A stretch of 64,000 bases of DNA, taken from positions 35,278,001 to 35,342,000 of the forward strand of contig JBANAY010000003.1 in assembly GCA_037952775.1 (NCBI GenBank). Reading direction: 5' to 3'. Under the pieces are notes generated by a model. It made no database searches and had not been told where the DNA came from. It saw nothing but the letters and a program-made list of their open reading frames with translations. Each line of letters starts with the position of its first letter. The first letter of the stretch is position 1. Positions 34,995 through 46,761 of the stretch are shown piece by piece. The position numbers and the translations under genes are program-made. Source of the DNA: Clonostachys chloroleuca (lineage: Eukaryota > Ascomycota > Sordariomycetes > Hypocreales > Bionectriaceae).

Positions 34995-37900
34995 TTATAC
35001 AGCCCTAGCCGAGTGCACCCTGGCTGGCTTAACCTCGAGCGGAGACCCATCGTAATTCTGTAGTCTCTCGCCCATAAGATATGCGTCATCTCGGATTTTA
35101 ACCTTGAGCGTGTGGAATCCATGTCTCGCCATGATGAAGTATCTGACCAAGACGCCGCCAAAGGCCACGACGGGGTACGACCGGCGGAATTTCACTACTC
35201 TTTGCGCCACTGCTTCCCCTCGGAGATCTTCGGGCTTCAAGCCCTCCAACCGTTCTGTCCAGAGCACCACAGCCGGCGGCGCAAAAATGGCTAGGCCAAA
35301 TATGAAGAAGCCGGGAACAACAAACGCTCGGGTCAAGATACGAACATTTGGGTCCAGCCAGCCTCGGCGTAGCACCGCACGCATTGCCAAGGTAAACCGA
35401 TTGTTGGGCATAAATTTCTGAATGAGTTGCACCGCGAGGCGCATATATAGTAGGCCGAGCGTCCAAGACTCTACGATCCTTATATTGTGCTGTGTGTTGC
35501 CACTTCCAGCATCTGAGCCGCCCTTCAGTCCTGCGGCAGTCGGTGGGTTGATGTAAGTATGTGTCGGCATTGCCACATAGAGTTCTATGATGGTTGAAAG
35601 TACCAAAGGGAAGACGATGAACATCATGGCGTACGCGTAAACCATCTTGGCTGCGTGACGCAGCGGCCGGTAGACACTCGCCAAGCTGTTCCCTACCTTG
35701 TGGCCAGGGCCGTTGTGTAGAAAACCCTTGGCTTTGAGGTAGATCCCTCGTAGGTTGAAGGCGGAATAGGTGATAAAACCAAGTATGTGAATACCAATGC
35801 AAAATGCGTAGATGTCGTTCGTTCGTACATGTTCTGGGAGAGCCATCTTGAATACCATTCGGCCCAGAACTAGAGGAATGATGGTCAAGCTGAGGCCGGT
35901 GACAGCAGCAAAAGTCCAGATGCACAGGATGAAAAGCATGATCCGTGTGCGGAGATGTGGGGGGAGATACACCATCTGAAACTGGTCAGTCGCATATAGG
36001 CCCTCGTCTGGCTTGCCATCTGTGCGCCGTCCTCGTTCATTGACATTTAGAAACACCTTCTTGCCCTTAGGGATTTTCACTCGATCAGAAGCTGGAGCAC
36101 GGACGAACCGACCATCCTTGATGAGCTGACCCGAGTCTACTAGTCGAGCCTTCTTGTGGCGCAGATATCGGATTTCTTGTGGTGTTGATTTGCCCTTCTT
36201 ATGATCGATGCCGTCGAATACATCATTCCATGGCTTGGGGATGACATTGTTTTTATCGGCATCGAGACCAAGCATCGCTTTTCGCCAGAATGGCATGCTG
36301 TGGTGGGGCGAGTCTTCAGCGAGCTGCAGCACTCCTTCTTCGTCGACGCGGCGTTCGCCAAAGAGGAAATATGTGAGGCGGAGAACCCGTGCGCTTTTGC
36401 GGAAGCACCAGCGGTACATGGCCTGTAGACCATCACCAGGCTTGACTATGCTGAATGCTAGGGGTACGAAGAAGTTGTAAAAAAGAAGGTCAACTGGGAA
36501 CTCCAGAACGGGCTCATTTGACGAGTAGTGAATGGGGAGAACATTGGGAGCTCCCCAACCAAGGCCCCAGACAACGCCCCCAAGACACACGATGACCAGG
36601 GTCCCGTAGACGAAGGCGGAGAATAAAATCTTCCGCAGCTGGGTCATGAGGCTTCGCTCGAGAACATCCCGCACAGGGTGGAATTCCGGATCATCAGGGT
36701 CTCGGATGAAATCTAAAAAAAAGTTAGTCGGTATTTTGGGTCATTTATAACATTGAACGAGACCGAACTTACAAAGTACTCCGGGCCGCATGATCTTGCG
36801 ACACATAGAAACAAAGAGAGCGAAATGAAACATATATCCGGTGCCGACGAACCAGTGAACAAATACCGAAGTCCAAGGGTTATTGTATGTAAAGAGCAGA
36901 CGAGACTTGAGGGTTGCATTTGCAAAGAGGGGGAGCACAGCGAGGTCAAGGAGTAACCCGCAATACAAGGGGAACACTAGCATCTCGATGCTGATGACCG
37001 TGATGACCTTCAGTATTCCGCTTGCTTGTTGCAGAGAATTGATTAGGCCAGTCTCCCAGTCTTCGAAGAGAGTGCCACGAGCCAGGCGGATTTCACTATT
37101 CATGTATAAGCCAGCGAGTGTGAAGATCGTGATGTAGCCAGCCAGGATGGCCCATGTGATATCTGAGGCAGACCAGTTGGCAAGTTCCAGTTTTAGAGGA
37201 GGGCTCTTGGCTGGGCCCAATTCAATCACCCAATAGCTTGGATTGAAAAGGACAGAGAGTATGCTTGGGACGTTGTCCCGGAGAACCTTGGTCACGCTAG
37301 CGATAGCAGGAATAACATTGCGAGGGTCATACAAAGAGACGAAGAAATCGCTTGCAGATAGGAAGAATGCTGCGACCTGTTCCTTGATCGAGTAGAGGGC
37401 TTGATGGCTAATGGCGGACCAGTGCTGCATCCCCGAGCCTGAGGATGGAGAGTCAAAGGCAAAGAAATCCAAGATACGTTTAGCAGCGCTCATGAAGAAA
37501 TTCCAGGATCCTTTGCGAGCAGAAAGAACCTGTGTCCTCACTGCGCCACCAATCACAGCAACAAACATGTCGACCGTGTTGAAGAGTACCCAGGAAGTGA
37601 ACCCGGCAAAGAAAAACAGCAGATCCTGCATGAACTTTGAGAACTCGAATATGACTCGGATAAGCCGCGAAGGCTTTGCAAGAACCCAGATTGAGATACG
37701 TCCGACATTGAAGGGTGTGAAGACGCACAAGAAAAGAGCTGCTTGAACGAGGACCGCGCAGAATATGACGTTTTGGAAAAGATTGGTGATAGGGCCCCGC
37801 ATGCCGAGCAGTTCCATGATTCCTTCAAAATCCTCCATGTCTTCAATAGCCTCGGGTTCCATGCCTGCTGCGACTCCAGCAGCCTCGGGATTCACAGGGT

Positions 37901-40054
37901 TAGCCACAGCTTCTCCAGGCCTGTTGCCATTTGGTGCGTCTGCATTATTTGCCCCATTGCCTGGTGCACGGCGAACAGGTTCATCTTCCCACTCGTCATC
38001 ATCCCCAACAGCGGCAGCGGCGGCGGCAGCCGCAGCTACATTAGCATCGGCGTTGGCCTCGTCTGTAGGATTTGCCTCCTCCTCCTCGGAGTCTGAATCT
38101 TCATTCTCGCCCAACCCACCCCACATGAATCCCAACACTGCATCAGATATATAGTGGTAAAGGCTGAACGATGAATCCTCAGGTACAGGTGATGCCGGGG
38201 TCGATGGCCACGGAGGCTGTGTGGGGGCGATGGAGGCAGGCTCTGAAGGAGGGGGGAGGGGATACGGATAATACGGCCTTCTAGAGGTGGCTGGTATACT
38301 TCTTCGTCGGCTTCGAGTTGATCACGGATACTGGTGTAACCACGATCAGCCTCTGATTCTTGGAAGCCATTTCCTTGCCAATTGCGCCATTCTGCCCCAG
38401 CATCTGACTGGTGTGAAGAAGACGACTGCACTGGGGGCGGGCGAAACCTAGGGTCAAATGTCCCATTGACACCATCATCAGACGGAAGGTGAGCCAGGGA
38501 CCACGTGTTGTTGGCGAGAGGGTTGATGCCAGACTGCATTTGAGGACCGTCTGACAAAGCTCGAGGGCGAGAAGGGCCAGCATCTGGCTCGGAACTTTGT
38601 GATAGTAGAAAAGGTGGGATATCGCTGTGGCCGAATTCGTGAAGCCTTTCCTTTCCTTTAGTGGACTCCACTGGGGAACTGTTTTCTTCGGGTGAAGCAC
38701 GGAACCAATCGTTAGCCATGGGATTAAAGTCAACATCTTGGGACGACCCATTGCCATTGGGCCGTTGGAGGGATGCAAATGCCCTGACAGGTGTTGGGTA
38801 GGTTTCGGTTGAAGATCCAGGAGTGTCTATTTGGGGATGGCCATTGTGTCTGCCATATGAGCTGCTATCAGAGTCGGCAAATAGATCATGATCATGCCCC
38901 GATACGAGAGGATTCAAGCCAGAGACGCTCTCGCCATGTTCTTCGTCAGATCGGCCCATTTGAGGAGCGGAATCGCTCGGCTCGCGATACATGGTCTCCG
39001 CATGGGGGGTATCGTCGGCTGGTCGTCCATCGCCTGATTCGTCTGATTCATTCTCCGATTCCACCTGATGAGCCTGTTCTACCCGAATTGGTTGCCTGAT
39101 GGGAACTTCCTCTGCTTCGTCAAACCCGGCTCGCATATTCAATTCGGGCTGCTGCTGTACCACATAGTCTCTCACTAATATTACGAGAATAAAGCTGATC
39201 ATGACGATAATGGTAATTATTTGGCCTTCAAAGACTGATATGATGGTTTGGTTCACCGCGGTGCTTCGGGTCAGTCGTCGTAGAAAGCGCACATTTCCAA
39301 GTAATGACTGGGACACCTGGGGATCTTGGGTTGTGTACTGCGCAGCCACAGCGCGAGGTACCGGGGGAGGCGGAACAGGCAGACCAAATATTCCAAGAAG
39401 AAAACGCATGAGGTATATGGTCACGGGCTGGCTCTCCCACCAGCTTAGCATAGTCTTGACCGACTCGGCGGAAGTCGTCGTGGGAGCGAACAAGGGGCTA
39501 GCCGGACACACATCCACCCCGAGGAGTGTTGACGAAAGCTCGATGATGGCCCCCGAGGACCCGGAAAATTGACCCTGGGTGCCTCCCCAACTCTCCTGGC
39601 TGATCCAGAAGAGCGACGCCCAGCCTCGTCGCATAAACCATGGAAGCCAGCTCACCCAAAAGCTGATGGCTATGATGACACGAAACCATCCTAGGAAGTT
39701 TTGGATGACGTATCGGATTAGTTGTTGGAAGAAGACGGAGACAGGCAGCGAGGCGGGCATGCTGGGATTATAAAATTTGGTGAAGCGAAAAGAGGTCTTG
39801 CACAGCTCGCAGTATTTCTTTTGCGAGTGCGATAGCCATTCCATCAAACAGTCTTGATGAACATGCTGGATACTACCGCTGCATTTGCATGGATGGAAGA
39901 GCGGTTCTTCGGGGGTCCCTTCACCACGACATATTCGACAAATGCCTGGTGCCGAGTCTTCGGCGTGTGTCGGCCGTCGGACATGTCGTTGGGTTGGATT
40001 TCTTAGAGAAACACGAGGGCCTCCATAGGGAGGTGCCCCTTGCCAGTCGGCCAT
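34995..40054 (-). CDS. Doa10/SSM4-type RING-CH ERAD E3 ubiquitin ligase, about 1636 aa
   Basis: An N-terminal RING-CH (C4HC3) finger has Cys39, Cys42, Cys56, Cys58, His66, Cys69, Cys82 and Cys85 (ICRICRGE, HPCKCSGS, HVHQDCL, YCELCK). It is followed by about 14 membrane segments and the FIRDPDDPEFHPVRDVLERS motif typical of Doa10/MARCH6 (spans the 36712/36773 junction). Role: ubiquitination of misfolded cytosolic, nuclear and membrane proteins at the ER and inner nuclear membrane. Exons: 40054-38332, 38242-36773 and 36712-34995. The second intron (donor GTAAGT, T-rich acceptor) is secure. The first junction is not: the frame changes between 38340 and 38210 either through an 89-nt intron (donor GTATCC, acceptor CTCCTTCAG) or because one C is missing from a C run near 38252. 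Start chosen at MADWQG; upstream in-frame ATGs exist but are less family-like. The cytosolic loop includes a nine-Ala tract. Confidence 0.93.
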
Positions 40055-43044
40055 GATGAGCTCGTGCGTCTGGTAATAGGTAGCTGATTTGACCGGAGAC
40101 AAAATGGGTTGGGTTCGCGACGGGGCGACGTCGCCCGCCACAGGGCGGTTGCACGCAGACGGACGATTTTCAAGGATGGGGAGACGAATGCGACAGGCGG
40201 CGTGGTTGTCCGAGAAAGGGTGGACTGTCAGAGAGCGCCGGGTACTAAGATTGTTGCTGCTGTTAGCTGGATGTCGTCTTCGATGGAGGGGTGGGATGGC
40301 ATGGACGATGCCCACCGCAAGTCAAGGCGGCGTGGAGAGAACGGACAGAAATGAACCGGGATCCCGGGCAAGGGTTTGCAAACACGCAAGCAGAGAGAGA
40401 GCGCCTGGCAGTGATCATAGCATTCGGAAGCACAGGCGCCTCAACAACAACGGGTTTATGGCGATGGATGGAAAGTGGCCGAAGTAGGCGCTTGACGGAA
40501 CAAGTGTTGCCTTGGGACTTCCCCAGCCGTTGACGTTGGATGGACAATTTGGGTGTCGGTGGCTCTTGCACCCTTGTAATTGCCGTGGGCGCACTAAGGT
40601 AAGCGTCTGTTGGCGTGCGGAACTTGGAATTTGGTTGTGCTTGCCCCAACCAAGTGCTCAATCTGGCCGAAAGAGGTTAAAGCGTGGTTTGCGTGATGAG
40701 CCTGATGCAGGGTCATGCCAACCAAGACTCTGGTTTTTCCCTCGATACCTATGTCATCTGTTGGTATGAAGATGTACTTGATTCTGGAACAAGCTGCTAT
40801 GTTCCTTGTCGCAATTATGTGATTCCTACTTGGTTGAAAGCCGCATCCTATCAACTATGCCTACAGCTGTGTGCCACTACATGATAAGGTGCTGATGTAC
40901 CTACCTACGTAAGGTACCTGTATCTTGAGTTGTAGTCTGATTCAAGCTGGATTTGCACGTCTGGGTACCTGGTTTGCCAAGTGGGTGACATAAGACAATG
41001 GCACTTTGATCCCCCATTTCGCCAAACCCTTCACTTTAACAGCCCAATAACCCAGTAATAAACATATAATATACCCTCTTTAAAGACAACAGGTTAATAT
41101 TTGGGCCTCTAAAATCATTCTATAGTTTTAATTTACTATTTTGATAGCATTCAGCTGTTGGATTGAGGATTGAAAACGCCTATGATTTGCGTATGCAATG
41201 TCTTATGTCACCCAGCTTGCTAAGTTATCTTCAGGATGGACATGTCTCGACAATGCACGTGAGTTAGCCGAGAGTGTCCTCGTGTCGGAAGACACTGGAT
41301 AAATTAAAAGTGATGGATGTGAAATGCCGAGAAACCCCCAAGAACTTAATGCTGGGTGGGTAGGTGCTGTATTTCGTAGAGTGACTGTGTCCTGGAACTG
41401 ATTGGTGTCTTTACCTTGGCTAGTCTCGGACTTTATCTTCCCCACCGCTATTAAGCACGAAGAGTTGAACTTACATGGACTGTGAACTCTCTAAGATAAG
41501 GTAGGAACATTAGTTCGCATGGCTTTGCTTTAGTGGGAAAGGTAGCAAGTGGGTGATACAGGAAATAGCACACCCAAATGAAGACCCAAATAACCACCCA
41601 AATAAATATCTGAATATCGAAATAAGTAGCTAATTCTAAACAAAGATTAGAGAATATTAATACTTAGACCTTGATATTCTTCTCCTTTATTCTTATTTTA
41701 GTAATTCCATACCTAGGTAGCTAGGTAGCTATAAGAGATAATAGATCAAGTACGTGCTCAGGGAGTGTTTATGTGTGCCATTTCCCATGTCGCCCATTTG
41801 GGTAGTTGGAAGCACCAGCAAGCTTTTCTGGAGATAGGCGACCATCCGATCACTCATGCCCCTTCATCATGGCTTGCTTTATTCTAACCAGGAAACTCCA
41901 CTGCGCGGCTACAGACGGAGATGCGATGCATTGCTTGGGAGGCCGCCCAGGTACAGATCTAGGCGATGGTCTTCTCTGCAGAATAAATCTAAGCAGGGAC
42001 TAGTCTTTGATAACAGCTACTTGACGACATTGCGCATACTGTTGGGAAAGAAATGAGCGAGAGAGCCAGATTTGCTAGACCTAGACATTGAGATTTTTCT
42101 TTTTCTTTTCTTAAATAAATCAAGAATCTGTGCTGAAGAATGCGGCAGAAGGTTTCGATGAAGAAACATGGGAGCAGTAGTGCACCTGGAGCAGTCAAGT
42201 CGGATCCGACGAGCTTGATCAAACCAGCCCCTCACCTTACCAATAAGATAAATCACAAAATAACATGTGCGAAGGCCAGGCATGTTGCATCTGGAATCAA
42301 GCTTGTGCTTCAGTGTCGGTCATCTATCTCCACCCTTGCGCATCCCCGTGCAGATTTGAGCAGGCTTGTCTGATGGTGACTGGCAGGATGTGCTGCCTTG
42401 TGATGACGTGACGGTGCCTGTGATCCTCGGGTTTTCCTACGTCAGAACCAACTTGGGCGACGTAATAGACGGACCCAGATGGGTGGTGGGAGCCCGCAGC
42501 CTGCCTTGGATCCTGCCAATCTGACCCCCTGAGCGTGAAGCTGAGATCAAAGTAAAATCAATGTCTGTCCCTGTCGCTCCGGCACGGTTCTTGGCTGAAT
42601 TTCTCCCATCTCATCCATCTTGAAAGCAGTCGGTCGTGCACTGATTCATGTGATCCTTGGTAAGTAGGTTGCCAATGCCTGTTTTGGTCCGTGGCAGCCG
42701 CCTGACAGGCTCCTGCTACCCACTAAATTGCACCTGCATTTTACAAGGTATCGATTGTTGACAGCTTGCAGCCAGTTTGACAAATGAGCGTCTGTCGCAT
42801 GGGACAAGCCAAATCCATTCTCCACATTTGCATCGTTTGAGACCAAGCTTCCCATCCCGTCTCGTCTCGTGTTGTGTCGTGCACGAGCTTCTGCTTTTGC
42901 TAGTCAAGCAACACTCCGTTCAGTGTTTTGCTGTGAATCCCGTCGCTCGACATTCGCCGAGGTCCTATGCAGCCGACAGCCTTCCCGCCTTTCCATCTTA
43001 CATCCAACTGAGCCAGACGCAAGCGTGCGTGACAGTCGCCCGCC
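40055..43044. other. 3-kb divergent intergenic region with an AT-rich island
   Basis: No gene is supported. The central part (about 41030-41760) is clearly more AT-rich than the rest of the window and has short repeats (ACCCAAAT x3, TAGGTAGC x2); it could be a decayed repeat. The flanks presumably hold the promoters of the Doa10 gene (left) and of the KDEL-ending protein gene (right). Confidence 0.5.
41572..41603 (+). repeat. Three ACCCAAAT units at exact 12-bp spacing
   Basis: ACCCAAAT starts at 41572, 41584 and 41596, separated by four variable bases each time. An inverted copy (ATTTGGGT) lies near 41794. The array sits in an AT-rich island without genes. It could be a small decayed minisatellite or a cluster of binding sites. 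Confidence 0.6.
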
Positions 43045-46000
43045 ATGGCGGAATCCAATGGAGCGCTCAAAGCTGCCAACGGCTTCACCAACGGCAAGGC
43101 CAAGCCCGCGGGTAAACCGGCCGCTGCTGGTAAGAGACGAGGTATCGTGAAGCGACGGGGGTTTTTGTCGTGGTTGTTCAATCAAGTCGCCTGGTTCGTC
43201 ATGCCGAGATACTACTTCTACTGGCCGCCTCACGAGGAAGATGTCACGATTGGCTAACATTTGTTTTTCTCTAGGCTCGCGACGTGGTTCAGCATTCTCA
43301 CTGTTCTCTTCCGCTGCCCTCCTTCCCTCGAGGCTTGCGATGATACCTCCCCGTTCATCTGCCAATATTACTTCAAGACGAAGACCTTCGTGGCTCCCTA
43401 CGTCCAGCCTTACTACGACGAGTACGCTGCGCCGTACGTTGATGTTGCACAGCCCTACTACGATACACTCAATCAAAAGGTTCTTGTCCCGGCACACAAG
43501 TATGCTGTCCAGTATGGCACTCCATACGTAGAAAAGGCACAGGAATTTGGCTTGGCCCAGTGGGAGAGGAACGGGCAGGTGCAGCTTCAGAAGATCCAAG
43601 GACTTGTGCGCGACAAGTATGACGACAAGGTTGGCCCATACATCACGCAGGCCAATGATGTGCTGGGCCCATACGTCGATGCCGCCCAAACCGAGGCTTA
43701 TCAAGTCTACTACGAATACCTTCTTCCCGGCTACACCTTTGTCCAGCCATACGCTATCGATACATACCGCACTGCGTCCAAGTTCACGGCTGATACCGCC
43801 CTGCCAACTGCCTCCTGGGCTTGGGGAAAGACTAGCTTCCTCTTGATACCGCAATCTGGCCGCATCTTCGGGTCATCTACGTAGAGAATGTTGAGCCCCA
43901 GCTTGTCCGTATTGGGGAGCGCCTCGGACGTTATGGAACTCGGGTTAAGTCTCAGGTCGAGAGGCTCCCTGACTTCGAGAGGTTAGTATAGAGGAATGAG
44001 TCCTAGTTTTTGTCGACAGGAGCTAACAGTGAGATGTATGTAGTACCACGACAACTTCAGCATTTAGCAAACCCACCGTCCAGTCTACCAGCGTTGCGAC
44101 TGTTGAAACGACCGCATCCGAGACCCCCGAGTTGAGAGCAAGGAAGCCTATGCGCAACCAGTCCAAGCACCAGCCCCTGGGGAGAACGAGAACGACAAGC
44201 GCAAGAAGGCGCGCGAGATGGTGGCCCAGGATCTCGAGCAATGGCAGAACCGGTTTGCCACGCTCGCTGATGAAGGCGCCAATGACATGGAAGAGCGTGT
44301 CGACGAGATTGCCAAGCAGATGATCGAAACCGAGATCAAGAAGACCGGAACCAGTTTGATGGAACACCTGGAGGCCACCATCGAGTCCGAGTTCAATACA
44401 CTCAAGAAAAAGATCTCGGCCCTCGTTGAGCAGAGCACGACGGGCCTCAAAGACCCCGAAGAGGAGGCAGTCAAGGCAGTCCGAACTGCAGGCGTTGCTA
44501 TCAAGCAAAAGGCGCAAGCAATTCGCGAATGGCGCAAGAAGTACGACACTGACTTGCAGAACACCGTCGTCAACGCTGCCGATGCTCACTTCAAGTTACT
44601 TGACGAGACAAGAGGCCTCGCCTTGCAACAGATTGGCATGAAGTGGGCTTGGACTGATGGTGTGACATACAAAGACTGGCAAAAGTACCATGAGCTCAAG
44701 ACAACATTTAGCGCGTGGACCGACCAGCTCAAGCAGCTCATCGTTACCCACCCTGCCCTCCTGGCGGCTCAAGAGGCCTCAGCTCAGGTTGAGGACGAAT
44801 CCATGGAGATTGCTTCTAATGCTGCCAAAGAATTGGGGCGTCTTAAGGAAGTCACCCATTGGAAGGTTTTGGCGCAGGACTCGTCAGACAACTTTAGTCT
44901 GGAGGAGATGAAGCTTGCTGCTGAGGCTGTTGAGGCCGCCGCCGTCGCTGCCGAGGAGGCTAGACTGGCAGCGATCAAAGCAGCAGAGGAGGCAGAGGAA
45001 GAGGCGAAGAAAGAGGCTGAACGAGCTGCCGCAGAAGCTAGGGAGGAGGAGGAACGTGTCGCTCGTGCCGCTGAGGCTGGTGAGGAGCCTGCATCCCAAC
45101 CCGAGACACTTTCCAGTGCTGATTTTGATGAAGCTCAAGACAATTCTGAAGACAGCGCCGACTCCTCTCTCCCCACTTCTGGGGATGAGAGTGCCTTTAG
45201 CGCTTCGACTGATGCTGAAGACATTTCTTCTACTATCCCAGACGAAGCTGAGAGCACGGTTGAAGCCTCTGAATCTGCTGATGAGACCAAGGAAGCTGAG
45301 GAGTCCTCTACCGTGAGCAGCCTCCTATCCGAAGCCTCTGAAGTTCTGTTATCAGGAACGACCCTCATTGTCGCGAACGGTTCGGACGGCGCAGACGGTT
45401 CAGAGGACTCAAAGGCTCCTGAGCCCCCAAGGCGTGCTGAAGACATTGATGAAGATGTTGGCTCACAAGCAGATTCTCACAAAGCGTACGAGACTCCATC
45501 AGCTAAGCCAGCCATGTTTGGAGCAATGGCTCAGGCCGTCCGCAACCGCCAGCCCATCCTTGAAGACTACGAGGATGATGAGACTGATGATGTTTATGCA
45601 GCTCTTTATGAGCAGGCAGAGGAGACAGACGATGATGAAGACGAGAGCGCCAACGAGGAAGAAGAGGAGGGTGATCTATTGGCCGACTTGACAAGCGCTG
45701 CAGAGGACGCCTATGCTAAAGCCGTGTCTGCGGCATCTGACCAGTACGCTACAGCTGCATCCATCATCTCGGCTCAAATCTACGGAACTCCAAAGCCAGT
45801 TCACAACCAGCTCTTTTCTTCCGTCTCCGCAGCCTATGACAATGCTGTTGCAGCAGCCAGCTCTCAATTTGACGCAGTAGTATCGGCTGCTTCTGCTGGA
45901 ATTCAAAGGACCACTACCGAGGAACCAAAGCCAACATCCATTGTCGATTGGCAGAAGAAGGTAGAGTCCATCGCCGCGCAGCGCCTCAACGAGGGTCGCG

Positions 46001-46761
46001 TGTGGGCAGAAATCCAGTATCAGAGTGCCATCATTGCTCTTGGCCTTGCAACCCCGACACCTACACCGGCCTCAAACGCCGAGAAGTTGTATAGCCAGGC
46101 CAAAATGAATTATTATGCAGGCCTTGGTCTCGCACAAGACCGATATTCAAGTTTCCTTTCCGCTGCATCCTCTGCCATGTCATCCCTCACAGCGACGCCA
46201 ACGCCGACGCCAACTGACTTTGCAGGCACCCTTTCATCAGTCGCCTCGATCGCCACAGAGTCAGCCGCTTCCGTGATCCAGGCAGCTGAGGATGTAGCTG
46301 GCTCTGCCTATTCCGCCGCGGCTGACAACGTTGCATCCGCCATCAAGGCTGTCGACGATTCTATCGAATCTGCCATTGATGCGGCGAGCGAGCAGGTTTA
46401 CTTGACGGGCGCCGCCTTGGCGGAGACGTGGGACAACGTCCTCCAAACTCTGGAGGGACAGGTCTACGGAGAACAGAAGCAGATTGGTTGGTATGAAAGT
46501 CTCTTCAACGAGGCCAGTTCGGCCGTGTCAAGAGTTACGGCAGGATCCGAGGACACATCTGCTACAGCATCTAAGCAGTACGCTGCTGTTACGGATATTG
46601 TATCGGAACTCCTGGTTGGAAAAGATGACACGTTCCGGCAAAGTGTCCTGTCTAAGCTTCAAGCTGCTTACGTCACTGCCACGTCAAATATTGGCAGTGC
46701 CGCCAGCCAGGCCACCGAGGCCATCAAAGCCAAGGTGCAGCATGACAAGGACGAACTGTAA
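43045..46761 (+). CDS. Large Ala/Ser-rich ER protein with signal anchor and C-terminal KDEL; two apparent frameshifts
   Basis: Exons 43045-43193, 43275-43981 and 44044-46761; introns have donors GTTCGT and GTTAGT, CTAAC branch sites and TAG acceptors. The N-terminus is basic (KRRGIVKRRG), followed by a hydrophobic stretch FLSWLFNQVAWLATWFSILT (about 39-60), a probable signal anchor. Tyr/Pro/Ala amphipathic repeats follow (APYVQPYYDEY, APYVDVAQPYYD, GPYITQANDVLGPYVD), then WPHLRVIYVENVEPQLVRIGERLGRY in pieces, a Ser/Thr linker, a long charged helical region from about 44190, an acidic tract, and Ala/Ser-rich repeats (AYAKAVSAASDQY, AYDNAVAAASSQF). The last residues are HDKDEL. Frame is lost at about 43842 (CTCTTG, one C short) and again at about 44124-44131 (C run, one C short); without these the product would be roughly 1180 aa, while as written it stops at 43884. 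No homeodomain or enzyme motif is seen. Function unknown; ER lumenal or nuclear-envelope structural role inferred. Confidence 0.75.

Noticed and set aside
42904..43854. 316-codon minus-strand open frame antisense to the KDEL-protein gene
   Set aside because: It has no family match and lies opposite conserved Tyr/Pro repeats and a well-defined intron.
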